Shown here in pieces: positions 1 through 5,551 of a DNA stretch of 8,349 bases; within the stretch, counting starts at the first letter, position 1; every line of letters starts with the position of its first letter. Made by a program: the position numbers and the translations under genes. A model generated the notes under the pieces. The model was not told the DNA's origin, ran no database searches, and worked only from the letters and a program-made list of their open reading frames with translations. The stretch spans positions 1-8,349 of the forward strand of contig PARX01000053.1 of assembly GCA_002712045.1 (NCBI GenBank). Reading direction: 5' to 3'. This DNA comes from Paracoccaceae bacterium. Its GTDB lineage: Bacteria; Pseudomonadota; Alphaproteobacteria; Rhodobacterales; Rhodobacteraceae.

Positions 1-66
1 GACGTTAAAGATCAATACATCAAGAAATTGACCATGGAATTGAAACAGTTGAAGTCGAGGTTATGA
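1..66 (+). CDS. C-terminal tail of an upstream gene (partial, helical)
   Basis: Frame 1 is open from the first base and ends at TGA (64-66). It gives 21 residues, DVKDQYIKKLTMELKQLKSRL. The peptide is charged with regularly spaced Ile/Leu, as in an amphipathic or coiled-coil helix at a protein's C-terminus. Codons resemble those of the next gene (TTG Leu, AAG/AAA Lys). The same-strand neighbour starts 164 bp downstream, a normal spacing for a compact algal genome. The rest of the gene lies outside the window, so no family can be named. A 21-codon open run can arise by chance, so this is only moderately supported. Confidence 0.5.
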   Translation, partial: DVKDQYIKKLTMELKQLKSRL

Positions 67-230
67 TCGTCACGAAGAGAGAGAAAGAGGAAGGAGCCCC
101 GAGGAGGATTTATACATAGAAGAACAAAGAGAGAAGAGCGATATTATACATGTTAAGAGAAGAGAGCACATATACCAACCCATAAACAAACAAGGAACAC
201 TCTACTCCATCATGCTTCACTTTTTTTACA
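67..230 (+). promoter_or_regulatory. GA-rich intergenic leader/promoter region of the membrane-protein gene
   Basis: This gap lies between the putative upstream stop and the ATG at 231. The plus strand is strongly purine-biased, with several GA runs (for example 73-90 and 121-139). Two AT-rich TATA-like stretches are visible: TTTATACATA at 109-118 and ATATTATACA at 141-150. Either could position transcription of the plus-strand gene. No transcription-factor site can be assigned with confidence. Confidence 0.35.
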
Positions 231-316
231 ATGCGAGCCAGCGCGGGCGAGCTCGCGGCGAACCACCACCCGTTGACAAAACCGAAACCTTCTCGACGCC
301 TCAAGAAAACGTATAG
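212..316 (+). promoter_or_regulatory. Upstream ORF overlapping the membrane-protein start
   Basis: An ATG at 212 opens a 34-codon frame ending at TAG (314-316). It runs in a different frame from the main ORF and overlaps its first 28 codons or so. If transcription starts upstream of 212, a scanning ribosome meets this ATG first. It could then reduce use of the ATG at 231 and favour the in-frame ATG at 321, which lies just after the uORF stop. This is inferred from sequence alone, because the transcript start is unknown. Confidence 0.25.
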
Positions 317-1229
317 TCGAATGGCCGCCGCACTTCGCGCGTCCTCCAACGACGAAGCGTCCACTTCATCATCTTCTTCGACAGTCAAAGATACGGATAA
401 AGCTGTGAAGGATTCCATTCAATCGAAGGCGAAGAGGATGTGGACGCGAGCGGATAGGTTTCACGCGCACTCTGTGAGTGGAGGATTGTATTCAGTTTTA
501 GGTTTTGACGTCATGTACGAGTGGTGCCGAAACGATTACGGCGCGATATTCGGAGGAGAGATGAGTAAAAGTGCATTAGTAGGTGAAGCAACAACACTAA
601 CAACGGGAGTAGGGGATTGGAGCGTCGCGGCTTCGATATCGGTTCTATTAGCCACGGCGTGCGCGTTAAGCGGCATACCGTTAGCACAAAACAAAGGTTG
701 GAGAAAACAGGAGTTATCGCTTCGATCGATTGCGTTCCAGCTCGTCATGACGTGGCAGTTATGTCGATTGAATTCAGGCGAGGCGTTGGCACCGTTGGAC
801 GCGATTGCTTTGTACGGGTGCGCTTTGCCGTTCGTTTGGCACACGTTGACGTACATCTACGTCTTTTTCGTTACGGAGGATGATAAACGGTCCGTTTTGT
901 TGGTTTGGCTTGGAGTTCTTTTGTTTAGTTTGCAGTTAGTACCGACGGCGTTGGCCATTCAACACGGAGATTTATTGAACTTGAGAGAAGGGTTGCCGCA
1001 GATGTGGGAACACTCTCTGTTCGGATTGATTTGGTTGTTGAATTGGTCCACGTTTGGGGCGAGTTTAAAAGCGCGGAATGTGGTTGATGACGTTGACTTT
1101 CGAAAATGGTTTTTAATCCGCCCATCCGCGCTGTGGATGTTGATGTATGTTTTAGATACGACGCGGTATCACCCTTTCTCGAGCGTGGGTGATTACGCGT
1201 TCACGCTAGCGGGCGCCTTAGTGGCATGA
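231..1229 (+). CDS. Uncharacterised polytopic membrane protein, probably organelle-targeted
   Basis: This frame encodes 332 residues and I do not recognise the family. The first ~70 residues are basic and rich in Ser/Ala (a Ser run at 46-50), as expected of a plastid or mitochondrial targeting peptide. After a soluble stretch with the motif RFHAHSVSGGLYSVLGFDV (76-94) come about six or seven hydrophobic segments, near 131-149, 163-178, 190-213, 221-243, 262-277, 299-308 and 318-332. The protein ends inside or directly after the last one. The ATG at 231 has A at -3. A second in-frame ATG at 321 begins MAAALRASS and would make an equally good transit-peptide start, giving 302 residues. Codon use is ordinary for the left part of the window, with many TTG/TTA Leu codons. 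It converges with the antiporter gene, 114 bp between stops. The reading frame is well supported, but the function is unknown. Confidence 0.8.
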   Translation: MRASAGELAANHHPLTKPKPSRRLKKTYSRMAAALRASSNDEASTSSSSSTVKDTDKAVKDSIQSKAKRMWTRADRFHAHSVSGGLYSVLGFDVMYEWCRNDYGAIFGGEMSKSALVGEATTLTTGVGDWSVAASISVLLATACALSGIPLAQNKGWRKQELSLRSIAFQLVMTWQLCRLNSGEALAPLDAIALYGCALPFVWHTLTYIYVFFVTEDDKRSVLLVWLGVLLFSLQLVPTALAIQHGDLLNLREGLPQMWEHSLFGLIWLLNWSTFGASLKARNVVDDVDFRKWFLIRPSALWMLMYVLDTTRYHPFSSVGDYAFTLAGALVA

Positions 1230-1343
1230 CTCGTATTCAAATGCGTTCAGATTTACAACAACTCCTCTATATATTATATACTCGCTCTCTCATCTCATCT
1301 AATTTTATGTTTTTCCTCTCTCTCTTTCTTTTTCTAAAAATCT
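1230..1343. terminator. Shared 3' intergenic region between convergent genes
   Basis: These 114 bp separate the TGA of the plus-strand membrane protein from the TAG of the minus-strand antiporter, so both 3' ends and polyadenylation sites should fall here or overlap. The plus strand is pyrimidine-rich (CTCTCTCTTT-type runs) with an AT-rich core near 1268-1281. On the minus strand TGTAA is present at 1253-1257, about 90 nt past the antiporter stop. UGUAA is the known polyadenylation signal of green algae such as Chlamydomonas, and its use here is inferred. Confidence 0.35.
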
Positions 1344-3494
1344 CTAATCGCCTTTGACTTCCGCGTCAAGCTGCGCCTCTCTTCTCCCCGCGAGCGTGTA
1401 CACCGCCGCTAACCATACCAATGCAATGGTCGAGTGAAGGAAAACCATGACTGGTAACGCCGCGATAATGCTCCCGAACCAAAATAGCAGACCTTGTTGC
1501 ATGAAACTACCACCAGTTTTGCCAAATTGCGAACCCAGCACGTCCACGGCGGCTTTACCTTTAGATTTCGCCTCATCGTCTAATGCAATATACACCATCT
1601 CTTCCGCTGGTTTGAACAGCGAAAACTTCGCCGCTCGTTCGACAATGTAAATTGCAGCACCGCCAACAACTAAAATTGGAAGCCAATAACTCGTTTGCGA
1701 CAAAAGCCCAACTCGGGACGCGTATATCGAGGTTCCGAAGAAGAACCAACCGAGAATAATGACGCACTTTGGCGTAATCGATAAGGTTCCTTTCCACCCG
1801 ATGTTCCTAAACAGAAACGGTGCGGAGATCATAAATATTCCAGTTACGAATCCAGAGTACATTTGCACGTTGCCCATAAATTGCGCGTACGCGGTCGGGT
1901 CGGGGTGTAAAATTCTCAGCTGCGTCTTCCAGGCGACTTGGAACAAAATCGTAGAGATGCCTTGTGAAATCGCCATCACGGCTAAGCAAGACAACTCTGG
2001 CGAGTTCGCGACGAACTTCAACGCATCAAACAAACCTCTTTTCGACTTCGACCGATTTCTTTTTGCCATTTGCGATTTCGTCGGCGGTGCGCTTTCCGTC
2101 ATTCCTACCCGTTGCGAAAGTTCTCTCTGCACAAGCTCTGACTCGTCCATGGAATCTTCGTCTTTACTCTTTTGTATATCTTCGATGGGAAGAATTTCAA
2201 TCCTAGCCATCTCTGTGTTCGAATCGTCTTCTTCGCTCGCTTCATCGATGTCCGCGTCGTCCAAATAGACGTCGTAAACTTTCTTTTTTTCTTCATTCTT
2301 CTCGGGCGTAATTTTATTATTCTTCTTCTCAACCTTCAACAACCGTCGCCTTTGCTTATCGCAAATGTACGCGTGAATCAACGTCGCGCACCCACCACAC
2401 GTTAAAACTACCGTCATTAAAAAGCGGAGCTTAGCATCCCAAGAGATGAAATTTCCACTCCCGGTGACCCATTTCATCATAAACCCAGAACTCGCCTGAG
2501 CGACGTTCGCCCCGATACCGAGCAACGGATATATAATCGCCGCGTCGTGCAACGACGTCGTCTCGTTCGCTAAACCCCAAAATAGCAACGACAAAACGAC
2601 GTCGCCCCATAACTCACTAAACACGTAAAACAATGAATACGTCCAATTCGTGAAGACCGCGATGCCGCCTCTCAAACCGCTCGGCAGCCATTTCAACAAC
2701 TGCACGGATAAGTCCACCGGGTGCAAAACCGAGCGCATCGGGTACAACACAATCGTAAACAGCACAAAAAAGCTTATGAATGTTCCAATCGCGGCATAAA
2801 ACAGCTTCTCCCTACCCCACCTTTGGCTCAGTTTCGTAAACAAAGACACGAACAACAACGACATCGGCAACACCGCGTACACCGTCAAATATGGAATCTG
2901 CTCGGCGCCGCCAAACGCAGTCACGACCAGCGTATCTTTCAACGCGTCCAAGATTGAATTCGCAAACGCCATGCAATAAAACATCGCACTCATTGGTAAT
3001 AATCTAGAAAGTAAAGGTTTCACGGCTGCAAAGCCACCCACGGCTAACCCGCTCGCGTTGGCGGTTTCGCCTCCCCGGTTCGAAGCCGTGGCTGACGAAG
3101 TGGTGGTAGTAGAGAGTCTTCTTTTGTTGATTTCATACCGTCGTGCTCTGCTGGTCATCGAACGCTCTTTTCCCATCCTCGTCGTCGTCAAATCCTTCGT
3201 GGCATTACTCGCTAAAGTTGTTGTTTTCCTCCTCTCTTTCCCCGACGACGACGACGATGATGATGATGATGAAGATGTGTTGGGGAAAAAGACGCCGCCA
3301 ATATTCCTTTTTTTGCTTGTCACAAACGCGCAACAAAAATTCCTCCTCTTCTTCGTTAAAGACGTAAACGACGACGACGACGAAATCGAGCTTCTTCTCC
3401 TCCTCCTCCTGATTGCGTGCTCGTTCTCATTTCCCGGACTCAAAGTCGCCTTCGCCGAGGAGGAGATGCGAGAAGAAAAAACCATCGACGACAT
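1344..3494 (-). CDS. Plastid-type ATP/ADP antiporter (NTT / TLC family)
   Basis: Nucleotide transporters of this family exchange cytosolic ATP for ADP (usually with Pi) across the plastid inner envelope; related proteins serve intracellular bacteria such as Rickettsia and Chlamydia. The 716-residue protein begins with a ~155-residue Ser/Arg-rich presequence containing an 11-Ser run (74-84), consistent with a plastid transit peptide. The transporter core starts near 165 with 11-12 hydrophobic segments. Family hallmarks include LDALKDTLVV (K186), FSELWGDVV (E294), KPAEEMVYIALDDEAKSKGK (628-647) and the following GKAAVDV (646-652). A long charged loop (about 378-490, acidic at 408-428) separates segments 6 and 7 and is larger than I expect for the family. 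The start is the ATG at 3494 (G at -3). The open frame continues 24 codons upstream without another ATG, and another ATG lies three codons in. A plastid location is inferred. Family assignment is firm, exact substrate less so. Confidence 0.93.
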   Translation of the reverse strand: MSSMVFSSRISSSAKATLSPGNENEHAIRRRRRRSSISSSSSFTSLTKKRRNFCCAFVTSKKRNIGGVFFPNTSSSSSSSSSSSGKERRKTTTLASNATKDLTTTRMGKERSMTSRARRYEINKRRLSTTTTSSATASNRGGETANASGLAVGGFAAVKPLLSRLLPMSAMFYCMAFANSILDALKDTLVVTAFGGAEQIPYLTVYAVLPMSLLFVSLFTKLSQRWGREKLFYAAIGTFISFFVLFTIVLYPMRSVLHPVDLSVQLLKWLPSGLRGGIAVFTNWTYSLFYVFSELWGDVVLSLLFWGLANETTSLHDAAIIYPLLGIGANVAQASSGFMMKWVTGSGNFISWDAKLRFLMTVVLTCGGCATLIHAYICDKQRRRLLKVEKKNNKITPEKNEEKKKVYDVYLDDADIDEASEEDDSNTEMARIEILPIEDIQKSKDEDSMDESELVQRELSQRVGMTESAPPTKSQMAKRNRSKSKRGLFDALKFVANSPELSCLAVMAISQGISTILFQVAWKTQLRILHPDPTAYAQFMGNVQMYSGFVTGIFMISAPFLFRNIGWKGTLSITPKCVIILGWFFFGTSIYASRVGLLSQTSYWLPILVVGGAAIYIVERAAKFSLFKPAEEMVYIALDDEAKSKGKAAVDVLGSQFGKTGGSFMQQGLLFWFGSIIAALPVMVFLHSTIALVWLAAVYTLAGRREAQLDAEVKGD
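3243..3275 (-). repeat. Trinucleotide (TCN) microsatellite encoding 11 serines
   Basis: On the coding (minus) strand this is a TCT/TCA/TCG run giving residues 74-84 of the antiporter presequence. On the plus strand it reads as GAC then GAT repeats. Length changes here would stay in frame and fall in the presumed transit peptide, so it should be a polymorphic, functionally tolerant site. A shorter related tract lies near 3368-3382. Confidence 0.8.
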
Positions 3495-3754
3495 CCCTCG
3501 GACCTTTGAGGTTTCAAAAACACACAAAAGAAGGAAAAAAAAATAACAATTCAAGTTGTTATTCAACGCTCTCTTTTCCTAATAAAACTCTGCCAAAGCG
3601 TGAAAAGAGAGGTTTTACGTCAGTTGCGGTCAAGAAGGCGGCGTCTTCGTCTGGCGGATTTGATTGCCTGCGATGGCGCTTCTTTTGAGATATATATACT
3701 ATTACATAACTACATACATTGTACTGGGTACCACGGTACTATCACATTACTTAC
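3495..3754 (-). promoter_or_regulatory. Antiporter promoter/leader and 3' end of the C92-like gene
   Basis: This 260-bp gap lies upstream of the antiporter ATG and downstream of the TAA of the hydrolase gene, both on the minus strand. An alternating ATATATATA element (3690-3698) sits about 195 bp before the antiporter ATG and is a plausible TATA-type element. TGTAA on the minus strand (3702-3706) lies about 50 nt past the hydrolase stop and could be its polyadenylation signal. TACGTCA near 3615-3621 resembles a bZIP half site. The change from moderate-GC to GC-rich sequence occurs at or just right of this gap. No further gene is visible in it. Confidence 0.4.
3569..3611. repeat. Inverted repeat in the antiporter leader (10-bp arms, 23-nt loop)
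   Basis: CTCTCTTTTC (3569-3578) and GAAAAGAGAG (3602-3611) are perfect reverse complements. They lie 75-117 bp upstream of the antiporter ATG. In RNA this could fold in the 5' untranslated region. The arms are low-complexity purine/pyrimidine tracts common in this window, so chance is a real possibility. Confidence 0.35.
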
Positions 3755-5497
3755 TTAGTAGAACTTTGTGTTGACCCACTCGAAATCCGTAAGGTGCACG
3801 CGACTGCGATTGTTCCCGACTCTCTTGGCATCCGCGTCGCTGCCCGGCACATCCCAGTCCGGCACGCTGACCTGGAAGTCTTTGGACGAGGCCAGCAGCG
3901 AGGGTACCACTTCTGAAGACTTGTACATGTGTTTCGCGCCTTCCAACAGTCCCCCGCGGATGTAACAGAAGTAGACCATCTCCGAGCAGAAGAAGCCCTG
4001 CACTTCCTGCTCATGCCAGTGCGTAGACAAGAGCGTCGTCGACTTGTTCTTGTACCTAAAAGTACCTTGTCGGAGCATTTGCCCTTTGCCCTTTGCCCTT
4101 TGTTCTTCTTTCTTGTCTCCTCGACTCTTTGTTGCAGGAGAAGCCACGCCCTTCTCGTTCTTGCCGCTACTAGGACTGATACACTTCGAACTTTTCGAAC
4201 TCTTCAGTTTTCCCAGCACCTCCTCACGGGTTCTCACCCGCCACGGCGCGTAGTTCGACGCGTTCGCGCTCGTGCTGTTCCAGAGCTGCCGTACGCCGCG
4301 CAGGGTTGCAAAATTCAAACGGAACAGGGAGTAGTCGAGCGCGCTGGACTCGTAGAACACCGACCACATCTGCTGCTCCAGGTGCGCGCGGTCGCGGGGG
4401 CGCAGCCCGGTGAGACGGCGGACGCCGAAGAGCACGCGCCTGTGCTCATCTGGGTCGTCGCTAGACACCGCCTGCTCCCACATGTCCGCCAGCTTCTCCT
4501 CCAGATCCCGGATGATCACCCCGCCGCTGCTCTCGTGCCCCTGCCCCAATTTCATGACGCTCTTCCCTGCGGACATCGTGGATTCCAGGATGAAAACGGT
4601 GTTCACAGGCGGCGGCTGCGCCGAGATCACGAGGGCTGCGTGCGTTACCGGTCTCAGCTTCTGTCCGAAGTGCGCCTCATTTACGTTGAGCTCCGCGGCG
4701 TGGAAATTGTCGACGGCGCGTGCCAGGAGGGTCGTTCTCGTCGCAGGAGCAGCGCCTGCGGACACGGCGCTAGCAGCAGATGCCGATGATGCGCCCGTGG
4801 CGCCTCCGCCTATGTTTCCGGGGCCCAGACTGCTTTTGGAGGTACGTTTGATCGTCTTCCCCCCCAGCTTCAGGGTCGCCTTCGTTTTCCGCTCGCCTGC
4901 TTCGACCCCTGCGGTGTCCTTGATCTTCTCAGTGCCGAAGAATACGATGTCGCCGGGGCGCAGCGCTAGCAGCGCGGACCGCTGCGCCGAGTGGTGCACA
5001 GGCGGGATGACGACCTCTCGCAGGCGCTCCTCCTCCTCCGTCGTCTGAGGGACTTCTATAGGAGCGGGGTCAATAGCACTACTAACCACACCATCGTCGT
5101 TTATTGGCTTCATCATCAGCGGAGGTAGGCGGCAGTCTATCGGCGGGGCGTAGTGCCTTTGCAACCACTCGTCAACAGCCGGCAATTGCACTGCGCCGAA
5201 TGCACCAGCACTAGAATCTTTAGCACTACTACTATCGCTACCCTCCGCAGCGGGAGGGAGATCTTCTCCTGGCGCTCCTGAGGGCGGCGCCCTCAGGAGC
5301 GCCAGGAGTTCTTCGCCCACGGGCGTGCCTCGCGGGAGCGCCAAGAATTTTTGGTCCTCGTCATCAGGCAGAAGGCGTTGTAGTCCGCGGCGCGGGTCTG
5401 AGTGTTGTAATGCGTCCGAGTAGGAGCTGCTGCTCCTCCCACTAGCAGTGCTTTGCGCGTAACACAGCAGCCGCGCGCTCTTCCCCGCCTCCCTCAT
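3755..5497 (-). CDS. Permuted papain-like cysteine hydrolase (YiiX / C92-type, NlpC/P60 superfamily)
   Basis: Residue numbers count from a GTG codon at 5533; the first ATG (5497) is residue 13, giving 580 residues. The first ~180 residues are low-complexity. LRPGDIVFFG (191-200) is the usual opening strand of the fold. THAALVIS (H298) supplies the likely catalytic His, ILES (E317) a possible third residue, and GFFCSEMVYFCY (C516) the nucleophile. The order His then Cys is the circularly permuted arrangement of YiiX/YaeF and vaccinia G6 proteins, whose members cleave amide or ester bonds; the substrate here is unknown. About 218 residues separate His and Cys, with a Lys/Ser-rich insert at 440-500, much longer than bacterial YiiX (roughly 200 residues in total). 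No signal peptide or membrane segment is evident. The frame continues upstream without a stop to the TAA of the CapA-like ORF, so this may be the C-terminal half of a fusion. Fold assignment rests on motifs. Confidence 0.72.
   Translation of the reverse strand: MREAGKSARLLCYAQSTASGRSSSSYSDALQHSDPRRGLQRLLPDDEDQKFLALPRGTPVGEELLALLRAPPSGAPGEDLPPAAEGSDSSSAKDSSAGAFGAVQLPAVDEWLQRHYAPPIDCRLPPLMMKPINDDGVVSSAIDPAPIEVPQTTEEEERLREVVIPPVHHSAQRSALLALRPGDIVFFGTEKIKDTAGVEAGERKTKATLKLGGKTIKRTSKSSLGPGNIGGGATGASSASAASAVSAGAAPATRTTLLARAVDNFHAAELNVNEAHFGQKLRPVTHAALVISAQPPPVNTVFILESTMSAGKSVMKLGQGHESSGGVIIRDLEEKLADMWEQAVSSDDPDEHRRVLFGVRRLTGLRPRDRAHLEQQMWSVFYESSALDYSLFRLNFATLRGVRQLWNSTSANASNYAPWRVRTREEVLGKLKSSKSSKCISPSSGKNEKGVASPATKSRGDKKEEQRAKGKGQMLRQGTFRYKNKSTTLLSTHWHEQEVQGFFCSEMVYFCYIRGGLLEGAKHMYKSSEVVPSLLASSKDFQVSVPDWDVPGSDADAKRVGNNRSRVHLTDFEWVNTKFY
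4078..4098 (-). repeat. 7-nt tandem repeat (TTTGCCC x3) inside the hydrolase gene
   Basis: Three exact copies of TTTGCCC occur on the plus strand, in the Lys/Ser-rich insert before the catalytic Cys. On the coding strand they contribute to QRAKGKGQ. The unit is not a multiple of three, so loss or gain of one copy would shift the frame upstream of C516. Confidence 0.7.
5266..5308. repeat. Perfect hairpin, 20-bp arms with 3-nt loop, inside the hydrolase ORF
   Basis: Bases 5266-5285 are the exact reverse complement of 5289-5308, with GGC between them. The arms are GC-rich (CTCCTGGCG...GAGGGC). The frame stays open through it and encodes ELLALLRA then PPSGAPGE (about residues 75-91), in a low-complexity region before the catalytic domain. 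A 20/20 match is far beyond what random sequence of this length would give. It could be an mRNA stem-loop, an inserted palindromic element, or a foldback cloning or assembly artefact. Confidence 0.85.
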
Positions 5498-5548
5498 TAA
5501 AAACCGGTGCAGCGGCTCCGTCCTAATCTCCACCTGGTCCTCCTCCGA

Positions 5549-5551
5549 TTA
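5549..5551 (-). other. In-frame TAA separating CapA-like and C92-like reading frames
   Basis: The CapA-like ORF ends ...GRAASL then TAA. The very next codons (TCG GAG GAG GAC CAG GTG GAG) continue in the same frame into the hydrolase ORF, which then stays open to 3755. The whole 8245-3755 interval is 4491 nt, or 1497 codons, with this single internal stop at codon 899. There is no AT-rich spacer or leader between the two halves. Possible readings are a nonsense mutation or base-call error in a fusion gene, stop readthrough, a 33-nt GT...AG intron (5555-5523, GTTATA...GATTAG) that would remove the stop in frame, or two cistrons. Confidence 0.9.

Noticed and set aside
506..513. TGACGTCA palindrome (CRE/bZIP site)
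   Set aside because: It lies within the coding sequence of the membrane protein (GFDVMY), not in a promoter, and an 8-bp match can be chance.
3058..3546. 162-codon plus-strand frame with a poly-Asp tract
   Set aside because: It is the antisense reading of the antiporter's poly-Ser presequence, with no independent support.
3495..3566. N-terminal extension of the antiporter to a TTG codon at 3566
   Set aside because: The 24 extra codons contain no ATG. A TTG start is not expected in a nuclear eukaryotic gene, and the ATG at 3494 begins a convincing Ser/Arg-rich presequence.
3728..3739. GTACC/GGTAC mini-palindrome after the hydrolase stop
   Set aside because: A 5-bp stem with a 2-nt loop is too small to support a terminator or binding site.
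3929..4789. 286-codon plus-strand open frame opposite the hydrolase
   Set aside because: Arg/His/Leu-rich with no motif, and fully antisense to the C92-type domain.
5498..5533. GTG at 5533 as the start of the hydrolase
   Set aside because: GTG initiation is a bacterial habit. If translated separately, the ATG at 5497 is the credible start; if it is a fusion, no start is needed.
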